Positions 40,725 through 50,557 of a DNA stretch of 64,000 nucleotides are shown piece by piece; position 1 is the stretch's first letter; every line of letters begins with the position of its first letter. A model generated the notes under the pieces. That model was not told the origin of the DNA and searched no databases. It saw nothing but the letters and a program-made list of their open reading frames with translations. A program made the position numbers and the translations under genes. The stretch comes from Flectonema sp. DT1601 (lineage: Eukaryota; Euglenozoa; Diplonemea; Diplonemida; Diplonemidae): NCBI GenBank assembly GCA_964019425.1, contig OZ025791.1, forward strand, positions 968,501 through 1,032,500, given 5' to 3'.

Positions 40725-42794
40725 TCACAGCTGATTAAAATGAAGCGAAGAGGAACCATCGTCGTCTGAAACAGAAGAAGAAAGTTCATTAAATATATGA
40801 GAGGCATCAGAGCACTGTGTTGTTGCAACTGTTCGTGATGGAGAAGTATGCGAGTACATCTCACTACTGAAGATCGTATGAGTAGAGGAGTAGTCACTTC
40901 GACCATCATCATGAGTTTCTGGAGAGCTCTCTTTCGTTCTAAAGGACAATGTCGTCAGCAGGTTGGGTGAATCTGCCGGCGAAGGAGGCGCAGCTGATCC
41001 GTGAGAAGATGCATTTGACGCGCTGCGCTGTGGGCGGTGTCCCGATGGAGACCGAAGACCACTGCTGTGCTGTGGAGTAATAATGATAGCGTGCTTTTCT
41101 TTTACTTCCGGAAGGCGTTGAGGGATTGTTTTCTCAACATCGTTCTTAGCTTCAGCAACAGCAGAATGAAGTGCTTTGTGCTGTTCCGTAATTTTTGCAT
41201 CTATCGGAGGAGGAACTTCTAGTACCGCACTGCTGCTGTTGATGTTGGTGCTGTTGTTGTTGGTGTTGTTGTTGTCGGTGCCATTCTTTTTGTTGGAAGC
41301 GCTACTCTCATTTTTCTCGTCGTGAAGAGGCATCGCACCATAGGTCTCGTTCGTGTCAACTGACGCGCTCCTCTTCGAAGTGCTTTTTGACGGACTCTTC
41401 GGAGGTGGCGCGCTCACTGGAGGATTCCTTTGTGCGTAAGTCCGCTGACCGAGTGCTGCTGGTAGGACGACGTGTCCCTTTTTATCGAACAGGACTGCTT
41501 TTGTATTTGGAGGTGGAATCCAACGGAAGGAATGAGAAATACGAGGCGTATCACGAGAATAGGAGTACTGATTCGGTCCGTTATCGAGAAGAGCAAGTGG
41601 GGCACTAGTGCCACGAACTGCTGAGCAGAATGGAACTATCTGAGATGGGGGTGACGATGAGCTCCATCGTGACATAGGTCGCGATGCTGAGTGAACTCGT
41701 CTTCTTGATGTACCATTAAGAGAAGACACATTGTCCTTGTGGACTAATTGAAACTGCTGTGAGAGTCTGAGGATACTTTCCTGCATGTGCTCAACTTCAT
41801 TTTGATGATCTACCGATGTCTGTTTTAACATCTCCACGTGATGAGTTTTCGTAATCTCCAAGCTTTGCTTTAGTACTTTCAGACGAGTTATTTCATCAGC
41901 TTGCTCAGTGTTGATCTGTTTAAGTTCTTCGAATTGCTTTCTCTTCGCTTTGTAACGTTTCTTTATATTAATGTAACGTTCTACTTGGTGTTGTCTTTCT
42001 TCTTCCTTGTGGCTGATATTTTCGGTCAGGACGGATATTTGTTTGTTGAAGTTTGAGAGCTGAGAATTGAATTCCAACTCATCACCTCTTCGAATGGTTT
42101 CAACGTCCTTGTCTCGCTGGGAGATGATATTTTTTAAATTTGTGACTTCCATGCGGAGTCTATCATTTTCTGAATTTGTGTCTTCATTTGCGAGTCTAAT
42201 TGACTTCAGCTGCGACTCTACACCAGCTGCTGCTATTCTATGTTGTGATAGCTCTTGTTCTCTCTCTCGTAGTCTTACTCGTTCGTCTTCTAGTTTTGAA
42301 GTTAGGTCAGCGATTTCTTGTCTTTTTACCTTCCCGAGTTCTTCTTGTGTTTTATTAACAGATAAACTCATCTCATCCCATTGTTTCATTGCGATGATGT
42401 ACTCTTGTCGCATGTCTTGTGTTAGTTGAATCCAATTCGCTTCCTTAGTTGCTGCTTCAGATAGTTTAGTAGACATTTGTTCCTCTCGAGTACGGAGGTC
42501 TGTTTCACGTTGCTTCAGCTGCATTCTCTGCTCTACGAAATGGTTTGCTGTTTCAGGCGTTTGAAAACTCGACGATCTCGCAACTGATCGCAAGGACTGC
42601 GGAGTACTCGTCCGCTCTCCTCCAAGACTTTCTGACAGACTCCTCCTACTCCTCTGCAAGCTGCCGCTCCTTTGTAAACTTGCGCTCCTCTGCACGCTCC
42701 CACTCAGAGACCCGCTCGGTGTTCGCCTGCTCGCATCTATCTTCTTTACCTTCTTCTTTGTCGCGTCATCCTTGTCTCTGTGTGACCTTCTCAT
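40725..42794 (-). CDS. Serine-rich coiled-coil protein
   Basis: The 689-residue protein is not assigned to a family. The first 85 residues are Ser/Arg-rich with repeats of the type SLQRSGSLQRS. Residues about 90-340 are a long heptad-rich coiled coil (EEQMSTKLSEAATKEANWIQ onward). The rest is low-complexity, rich in Ser, Pro and Asn. The make-up is typical of cytoskeletal or basal-body linker proteins, but there is no diagnostic motif. The start is MRRSHRD, just after TTTACAG|GG, a good splice acceptor 20 nt upstream; a Met further out would lie before the acceptor. The stop lies within CTGTGAGTATCC, which could instead be a 5' splice site, so the C-terminus may be longer. Confidence 0.7.
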   Translation of the reverse strand: MRRSHRDKDDATKKKVKKIDASRRTPSGSLSGSVQRSASLQRSGSLQRSRRSLSESLGGERTSTPQSLRSVARSSSFQTPETANHFVEQRMQLKQRETDLRTREEQMSTKLSEAATKEANWIQLTQDMRQEYIIAMKQWDEMSLSVNKTQEELGKVKRQEIADLTSKLEDERVRLREREQELSQHRIAAAGVESQLKSIRLANEDTNSENDRLRMEVTNLKNIISQRDKDVETIRRGDELEFNSQLSNFNKQISVLTENISHKEEERQHQVERYINIKKRYKAKRKQFEELKQINTEQADEITRLKVLKQSLEITKTHHVEMLKQTSVDHQNEVEHMQESILRLSQQFQLVHKDNVSSLNGTSRRRVHSASRPMSRWSSSSPPSQIVPFCSAVRGTSAPLALLDNGPNQYSYSRDTPRISHSFRWIPPPNTKAVLFDKKGHVVLPAALGQRTYAQRNPPVSAPPPKSPSKSTSKRSASVDTNETYGAMPLHDEKNESSASNKKNGTDNNNTNNNSTNINSSSAVLEVPPPIDAKITEQHKALHSAVAEAKNDVEKTIPQRLPEVKEKHAIIITPQHSSGLRSPSGHRPQRSASNASSHGSAAPPSPADSPNLLTTLSFRTKESSPETHDDGRSDYSSTHTIFSSEMYSHTSPSRTVATTQCSDASHIFNELSSSVSDDDGSSSLHFNQL

Positions 42795-43304
42795 GGACAC
42801 CCCCCCTCCACCCTGTAAATAGTAATTAATTGTTAACATAAGAAGAAACTATTCATGTAGAACATTGCTACTGAAGTATCCGTTAAGCTAACCACTAAGG
42901 TATCTCTCTCTGTTTGATATATAAATAACTGCTGTAGGGTGTAACATAATTAGAATAGATGGAATAATTAAATGAAGTTGTTGTTAGTACGAATGGTGTT
43001 CGATTTGCGCCTCTCGATCTGTCACTACGACACTCGAAAGTCATGACGCTCCACAAAAGGGGAGAATACGTTTTGGTGTGTAGCTTTTAAACCGTTTTTT
43101 TTCTTTTCTTTTCTAGCTGCTTTTTCCTTTTGAAGATGTCAACATCGGTCTCCGGAAATATTTAGCCCCAGCTGAGGGATACCTGCTAATTAGCTTAGCA
43201 TTCCCAAACTGAGCGACTCTTGCTGACTGTGAATGATGCGGGTCTCTCACCCACTTTGGTGAAGCAACCACAACGCCAAATAACAACATAAATAAATAAA
43301 ATAC

Positions 43305-43338
<34 letters not shown>

Positions 43339-43438
43339 TTGCAATCGTTTCGTCTCGAGCAATGAAAATAAGTTAAATAAAGTACCAAAGTTGAGGTATT
43401 AAATAATTAGAAAGTCTCTTCAATAGTTTTGTTTCGAT
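42795..43438. other. Intergenic region
   Basis: No gene is seen. It contains a 30-T run at 43306-43335. Confidence 0.5.
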
Positions 43439-44308
43439 CTATTGTTTTAGTATTGGATTTTGTTCTCGAGATTGACATATGAATAAGCAGCTGTCGTCAG
43501 ATCGTGAAGAGATAGATTCTAGTGAAGGCACCACATTACAATTATCGCACTCGAACACCATTTCCTGTCCACCGCAGTTTATAGAACTCTGTCCCTTGAG
43601 CTGCCATACAAAAGCTTCCTTATTCACATCACCCTTAAACGGTCCATCCCTTCCGTAGATGGTTACAATAAACTCACCTGAGAATAGCTCCAAGGGAGTA
43701 GTGTTGTACTTTTCTTCATTCTTTTTCAGCCAGTCCCTGAAAAGGAATGGGGAGCCAACATCAGTCTCGATGTCTATTTTTATTTTTGGTTCGCCAATGT
43801 CGGATTCTGGAACACGTGTTTTGTGTGCTTCAGAAGCGAAGTATTCTTTAATTACAGGACCGAGTTGTGTACCTAAATCTTGGCAGTAGAACCAACGTTC
43901 ATACAAGACTTTCTCATTGCTGTCATCAACGTACCAACGAACGCAATCTAATTCACTCTCTAGTCGCTCTCTCTCGATAACGAGTCCGACGGATCCTTCA
44001 TTTGGTCTGTTTGGTGAGTGAGGTATCCTCGCTGGAAGCACAAATATCTCTCCTTCTTTAATTGGAATGTCTTTCGGCTTTCCCTTTTCCATAATCTTCA
44101 GAAGCATGTCTCCTTTCAACTGAAGGAATATCTCTTCTCCCTCCTCAATGTGATAGTCTTTTCTTACATTTGGTCCTCCAACGAACATCACTTTATGCTG
44201 AAGCTTGTCCCCGTACATTAATTTGTTGCACACTGGTGGTACGAACGATCCTTCATTCTCGCCAATCCATTTCTGCATAGAAATGGGCTCATGTTTGTAC
44301 TGCGCCAT
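43439..44308 (-). CDS. HAAO: 3-hydroxyanthranilate 3,4-dioxygenase
   Basis: This enzyme opens the ring of 3-hydroxyanthranilate to give 2-amino-3-carboxymuconate semialdehyde, the branch to quinolinate and NAD in the kynurenine pathway. The 289-residue, animal-type two-cupin protein shows VCNKLM, GPNVRKDYHIEEGEEIF (substrate Arg, Fe-binding His and Glu), ILLPARIPHSPNRP-type sequence with the third iron ligand, and ERERLE. The C-terminal half is the degenerate second cupin. The frame is open 16 codons upstream, but that part includes a TTTATTTTCAG acceptor, so I take the ATG 15 nt after it (MAQYKHEP). No other kynurenine-pathway gene is in the window. Confidence 0.93.
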   Translation of the reverse strand: MAQYKHEPISMQKWIGENEGSFVPPVCNKLMYGDKLQHKVMFVGGPNVRKDYHIEEGEEIFLQLKGDMLLKIMEKGKPKDIPIKEGEIFVLPARIPHSPNRPNEGSVGLVIERERLESELDCVRWYVDDSNEKVLYERWFYCQDLGTQLGPVIKEYFASEAHKTRVPESDIGEPKIKIDIETDVGSPFLFRDWLKKNEEKYNTTPLELFSGEFIVTIYGRDGPFKGDVNKEAFVWQLKGQSSINCGGQEMVFECDNCNVVPSLESISSRSDDSCLFICQSREQNPILKQ

Positions 44309-45090
44309 TAGATATTTGTGTGACTGAAAATAAACATTGAGGTCACATAAATTCAATCAAATTAAGTCAGCCAATCCAATTTCAAGTGGGGTCATTGCAG
44401 CTTCTGACAATTTATTTGACTTGTAGCTTGACGGAATAAAAGAATGTCACAAAACAGATTTCTCTCTTACAGAATCACTAAAAACACATGCTGAAGCACT
44501 TGGTGAACTACCGAGACAATACCCACCAATACGCAAAAGTACGGACGTGTGAAGACTTTCCATTTTCCGAGAAGCACTCGTCACCTTCACGAAACGCACT
44601 TTATTTCTTTTATTTGCGGAAACTCACATCATTGCCTCGGATCGTCGAGGGTTGGAAGTGAATTAGTAATCCATTACAAGCGTTTCGATCTTTTGGGCTC
44701 GTCGGTGAGTGGGAACTTCTGTTCAAGTAAGCACAGAGATACACAGTTTAACACGTCGAGGGGTTGTTGTTGGGGGTGTGTACAAAGACAGAAGTGTCTG
44801 TCAAGTGGGGGAAACGCCGAGAAAAGGTCGACAGCTGATTTGAAGCAGCGGTTCGTTTGTACACAAATACGAGCCGAGTGCAGCCAACGGATCATTGCCG
44901 CTACTTTTGTACTTTGACAAACAAAAAATTGTTGTGTTAAACAATAAAAAGAAAAGCGAAAGAAAAAAATGTTTAAAAAGATTTCAAAGTCAAGCCTGCT
45001 TATAAGACTGCAGGGCCTACCCGGATAGAGTAACTGAACTTCTCGTAACGAAAGGTTCTCTTTGTGTGAATCCCACAGAGAGACGAAAAC
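44309..45090. other. Intergenic region
   Basis: No gene is recognised. A short GT-rich patch lies at 44758-44790. Confidence 0.5.
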
Positions 45091-48000
45091 TTATTTTTTC
45101 TCCTTCTTTGGAGGATCACGAGCAGAAACCACTTTATAAAGTGTAATAAATGCTTCACTGAGTGGAACCTCCTCGTCACCCGCAACAACAGCAACTGATG
45201 TGCTCTTCATTGTGACTGGAGCTGCTGCAAGACACGCCTCAAGTTCGATTTGAGCAGCCTTTATGTTATCTTGAACTATCTTAGTCAATTTGTTAGCTGC
45301 AACTTTAGTAGCCTTGTGATAGAAATATGTCTTGTCACCGCGAGTAGTTGAGACCCACTTCTTGTCAGCTAACAACTGATTCGCCTCCTCTTCCAAATCC
45401 ATTGCTTTTGTTTCCATAATCGACCCGACCATCTTGTCATCCCTCTCATAACGAAGTGCTTTCTTATCGGCGTCATACCACTCAGTCCAGTCACCCAACT
45501 TACGCATCTCAATCCATTCGCCTTCACCCAACTCTAATTCTTCCTTCTTCTTTGAAGCCTTCTTTTCGGTGGCTTTCTGTTCCTCCGCAGCCTTTTTATC
45601 AGCTGCGTCTTTAGCTGCTTCCTCAGCGGCTTTGATGGCTTCTTTCTCTGCTTCTTCGGCAGCCTTCTTTGCCGCCACTTCTTTTTCTGCTTCTTCGGCA
45701 GCCTTCTTTGTTGCTGCTTCTTTTTCTGCTTCATCGACAGCCTTTTTCTCCGCTTCTTCGGCAGCCTTCTTTGCTGCTTCTTCTTCTGCTTCGTCAGCAG
45801 CCTTTTTCTCTGCAGCCTCTCTTTCTGCTTCATCGACAGCCTTTTTCTCCGCTTCTTGGGCAGCCTTCTTTGCTGCGTCTTCTTCTGCTTCGTCAGCAGC
45901 CTTTTTCTCCGCAGCCTCCCTTTCTGCTTCATCTGCAGCCTCTTTTGCCGCAGCTTCCTTCACCGCCTCTTCGGCAGCCATCTTCGCTGCTTTGTCTGCC
46001 TCTTCAGCGGCGGCCTTTTCGGCTTCTTCAGCAGCTTGCTTCTCAGCTTCTTCCGCGGCCTTTTTTTCTGCTGCTATCCGTTCGGCATCTTCAGCCGCCG
46101 CCTTTTCAGCAGCTGCTTCATCTTCGGTGGCCTTTTGCTCGGCCGCGATGCGTCCAGCCTCTTTCGCCTCCTCAGCGGCTACTCGTTCTGCTTCTGCCTG
46201 TTGAGCTTCTTCGGCGGCCTTCTTTCCCGCAGCCTCTTGGGCTTTGGTTTCAGCTATTTTTTCTGCGGCGATTCGCTCGGTTTCTCTGTTCTCAGCAGCT
46301 TGTCTCTCCGCATCATCGACCGCCTGCTTTTCGGCAACCGCACGCTGCTCTTCCGCTGCTTTCTCCTCCGCAACTTGGCGATCCGCAATTGCAGCCTCTT
46401 CGGCCTTTCTCGCGGCTGCCTGCTGTTCAGCGGCTTCGGCTGCCCTGCGTTCCGCTGCGAGGCGGTCTGCGGCTGCCTGCTCTTCAGCAGCATTCTGTAC
46501 CGCTAGTTCCTCCGTTTTGTCAGCAGTAATGACAGGTGGTGGAATTGCTGCGGCCGGAGTCGAGTGTGAAAGTTGCGGTACGCGAAACGGGCCGTCGAGC
46601 GATGACTGTTTTATAATTATGTTAAAAACCCACACAACACTTTAACACCGAAAGAATAACCCGATGGAACTCCGATCCAACTAAAGGCTGTGCCGTACGA
46701 TAAACATACCTTCAAGGTAGGCGGTCCTCCGGTAGTTGGACTAGCAGGGCTTCGGCAGATAGGGCGTGCTGTATTTTTTTTTTTTCAACTGCCCAAAATC
46801 CCGAGCTGAAACTATTTTTTTCTAAATTACATACAAGGTGGTGAGCTACGATGCGGTTCCTGCGCCATTGGACTTAGAGGAGATGCAGGTATTTGACTTG
46901 CAATTACGACAGTGCTGTTTCCATTTGTCGCATCGAAAGCCTGAATATCTGGAGGAGAAATGACGGAAGGAGCTGTTGAAGTAACAAAGTGAGTCGCAGG
47001 TGACGGTGAGATAATTTGACGGGTGACTGATTGGTATCCAACTGATGGTGAGATGGCTTGTGGAATACTCGAAAATGGAGGACTACTCTCGCGCACAACT
47101 GTTGGAGGTGCTGGTGACACGGCTGCAGTTGAAGTTGATCTAATTTCAGCTTTCAAGATGGCAACTTTTTGATTAGTTTCTGCTAAGCGATGCTCAAGAG
47201 CAGCCTTCTCTCTCTCAACACGAGCAAGTTCTTCAGAAGCTTCATTCCTCTGTGGAGATCCTCGCACTGGAGAGGTCGCTCTGTGTGGAGAACCACTTGG
47301 ACTCGCCCTACTTTGATATCCAACACTACGAGTTGGTGAACTCGAAACAGGAAGTGGATGAGTATGTGGAGGTGGAACTGGTAACTCATGTTGAGGAATA
47401 ATTAATTCTGCTTCAGTACGCAACCTCCTAATGTTATCAGTTCCTACTACCCACCAACTACCAGTTAAAACAGGACTGTCACCTGAATAACGAGCTTCTA
47501 AAGCAACTCTCGTATTACTAACCGAGTCGATAACTGTAGCGCCTGCTGTCAGTTGATTAGTGACGCTTACGATTACCTTCGCAGTACCTGAAGCTCCATT
47601 ATAACTGTTTAAATAAGTTCCACCGAAAGTACTTTCTGATGTCCTTTCTAATTTGACAGAAGAAACAGCTCCAACACCCCAGTGGATGTTGAAAACTGCT
47701 GTTCGGGAGTGAACGGCTCCAGAAAGCATGAAGTTGGTACCGTTAACGTCAGCTGTTCCTAAAATCTTACCAGTCTGTACAGAGTGTTTTACTGTTAAAG
47801 GATATTCAATTGGATGACCTCCTTCTTCAGTTGATATTAATAACCAAAGACCACTCAAATCTTTAACACTGTAAGACCTTTGTGGTGACAAGGATCTGTT
47901 TGGAACTATTCTAACAGGAGATCCCCTTACTGGAGATCCTCTCACTGGTGACCCACCTCCCCTTCCAGCAGGAGGTAAACTCCCTCTCGTGTGAACAGTT

Positions 48001-48137
48001 CTTTCTAATTCCGAACGCAGCCATTTCGTTTGCTCCAACAAGTTGCCCCCTCTCGCGTTGTGATTTGACTGCTCTTGCTCTCGTCTTTTAGCTTCCTCAA
48101 GTCGAATTATCAGACGGCTGTCTGCGTTTGGTATCAT
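45091..48137 (-). CDS. Large Ala/Glu/Lys-rich coiled-coil protein with WW-like domain, spliced (exons 46835-48137, 46710-46768, 45091-46605)
   Basis: Two long frames that look like separate genes join into one 958-residue protein. The left part ends in SSPPCM and a stop, but a GTATGT donor lies just before. Intron 46769-46834 (66 nt) ends TACAG; a 59-nt exon follows, ending TTGAAG|GTATG; intron 46606-46709 (104 nt) ends AAACAG. Lengths and phases fit exactly (1303 + 59 + 1515 nt, phase 1 then 0). The second frame has no ATG of its own near its start. Domains: a short N-terminal helix, SPVRGSPVR repeats, a beta-rich domain (about 90-240), a Pro/Ser-rich linker, a 250-residue Ala/Glu/Lys coiled coil, and near the end a WW-like module (KKWVSTTRGDKTYFYHKATK). 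The family is unknown; a cytoskeletal or flagellar scaffold is a guess. The ATG follows TCTACACTCACAG by 14 nt. Confidence 0.75.
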
Positions 48138-48623
48138 TTCGTGATTAGGGCCTGTGAGTGTAGATAAATAATTTTCATAGTTTTAAAGCTTTAGACACGA
48201 TGCTTTCCCTCCATTACATTCATTTACTGACTGAGTAAAGAAATATAAACACATTCTCTCAGATACCTCACTAACCAATCAGCGTGTTGCGTTCGCATCT
48301 ATATAATGCGGACAGTGTGTTCAACACTTTTGTTACTGCCACTGCGATGACTTGTTGATAACGAAAAGTATTGCGAATGACCTCACCGATGTGTCACTTT
48401 ACCTCTTGTTGGAACAGCCTCCTTTCAAAGGAAAGGATGAAATAATAAAATAAATAATCCCTCCTCTGCTCTTCACATTCTGCGATCAGGTGGCTCTCCA
48501 TTCGATGAATTACTGCGACGAAACTGATAATAAAACAGCTCTTCGAGAACTCACTCGCAGTTATAACTGCGGCGGCTTACAGCCGTTACTGTTGATTAAG
48601 TGCTGGATCGATGATGTAGTATT
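48138..48623. other. Intergenic region
   Basis: No gene is seen. It lies between the 3' end of the CWC22 gene and the leader of the next gene. Confidence 0.5.
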
Positions 48624-50557
48624 TCACTTCTTCCTACGCTTTCTCTTTTTTGTTGGGGCGGAGCTGTCTGAACTACTACTACTACTACTGCTGCTGCTAT
48701 CACTCGATGAAGATGTCGATGAAGAGGAAGAGCTGCTGGAATCCGAATCAGAATCAGACATGGAGTCAGGAATCTCTGCGACAACTTGCGGCAAGTTCGT
48801 AAGATGTTCTCTCAGTTCTTCAGTAAGTCCACCTGATTGTTGATTCTATTTGAAAGGAAAACAAACAACACACTCGCAGAACACAAAGAATACAATTGTT
48901 CCCAACTAGTGAGACAACAAACAGTAAAGAAAACAACTAAAACATACCCAATTTAATATGAGTGTAGAAGTTAATCGCAAAACGGGTGTTTTTCGCGGTG
49001 TCACGAGGAAACATTCCGGCGACATAAGGTGCGAGTTTCTCCTCATTGAGTCGTTGACAGAGCTGTTTTAAGTTGTTTGATGGGAAAATTTTCTTTTTTT
49101 TTCTGTATTCAAGAAGAGGATTTGCATACCTTCGCGAGCCCAACGAGTTCGGCTAATTCGAGGAGCAGAATTTTAATAAAAATACGAGACCCAGCAGTTG
49201 TATCATTTTCATTTAATTTTATGTGACGAAGAACTTCCCAAGGGAGGGCATCGGTCTGTAAGATGTGACCGAACAGCCGAGCGATGTTACGGATCTTTGG
49301 AGTATCGTAGTTGTACACCATCGAGTACTGATGTGCAAATTCATTCTCAAAAGCTTCTTGATAGTTTCTGTTAAGCAAGCAAAATCTTTCAGCGAGAAGT
49401 CCGTGGTAGCGAACATATGTTCGAGACATCGCACAGGCATCGATGAGCATCGCTGCAAGGTGGTCGCCATTGGTATAGCCCTCACAGGGTCCCTTTAAAA
49501 GTTTGTGCGCTGCAGCGTCGTGCTGAAGATTATTATTTATCGTCAGGTAAATAGACCTACGGAGAGCCTTTACTTCATCTCCAGTCAGATTTCTAACGTC
49601 TTGAGTTTCCTGTTGCTCATCAGGTTCTTGGAAGGCTGCTGCTGCTGCAGCGCCCTGGTCTTCAGGATCAGACTCGTCGTCTTCTCCTAGGATTTCTAAT
49701 TTGATTTCTTCGTATTGCTGTTGCATTTCGACGAAGTCCTCTCTGAATTTAAAGAAATCTAAATTCTGACGAACGTCGTATGTCTCATCCAACGACAGCT
49801 GGTGAGTGATTTGATCCTCCTCTTCCACCAAATCGAGTTCCTCAATCACGTCGGGGTAGTCTGCAAAATTAGATTTTATGACATCAAATAGAGACATAAT
49901 TCGATTCTGTGTACGAGGTTCTAAAGTACTCTCCTCACTCGCAATAGAACGAAGTCTCTCCTGCACAACTAAGAATCCCTTCGGTGCAATTTCTTGAAGT
50001 GTTTTCCCAGCGGCTTTAAAGAACGCAACTGAGACCTCAACAGAGTCGTGAGTCGGCTTGTCCAGCAGCAGGATCATCAGTTCTAAACCAATAACTTCGT
50101 GTACTACTTTCTGGTTAACAAAGTGAGCGAGAAACTTCGCTAAACTCATCAACATTGCTTTGTCATTACGTGCGTAAGCTTTTTTAAAGTGAGCGATGAC
50201 ACGCTTTACTATAAGATCTCCAACTTCTGGAATCTTTGTGTTGATGATGGCTACCAAAGCCGCAAAGACGTTAGTAAAGATTGGCGAGGCAGCCTGTGCT
50301 CTCATGACAGCTCTGCAGAACAATCCCATTCCCCACACTAGATTTTCTCTAAAGATCTCTTCCATCATGTTTCGTAGGTTCTGTGAATTCACTTTGTTTA
50401 CAACTCCGTTTAAACTTTTCTTTAGAGCAACCCACATCAGTTTTTGATATTCAGCACCCGACTTGTCCATTGTCTGCATCATTTGCTTTAATCTAAACGG
50501 GGGGACGTACACCCCACCAGTGCGACTCATGTCGACCTGCGCAGTGTTGACTGCCAT
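48624..50557 (-). CDS. CWC22: Pre-mRNA splicing factor CWC22, spliced (exons 49130-50557, 48948-49062, 48624-48832)
   Basis: CWC22 belongs to the spliceosome and brings the exon-junction helicase eIF4A3 to pre-mRNA. The 583-residue product has the MIF4G domain (about 10-230; ALKKSLNGVVNKVN, SPIFTNVFAALVAIIN) and the MA3 domain (about 320-500; LRRSIYLTINNNLQHDAAAHKLL, SRIFIKILLLELAELVGLAK). Two introns are needed: 49063-49129 (GTATGC...AACAG) and 48833-48947 (GTATGT...ATCAG). Removing them gives the family's ending LPRD-like [32 protein letters not shown], a close match to human CWC22. The tail is a serine run and a basic end KKRKRRKK. Its presence shows a full cis-splicing machine, in keeping with the introns seen here. 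Confidence 0.93.

Noticed and set aside
45569-46645. Long plus-strand frames opposite the Ala/Glu-rich gene
   Set aside because: They are antisense shadows of a repetitive coding sequence with biased codons.
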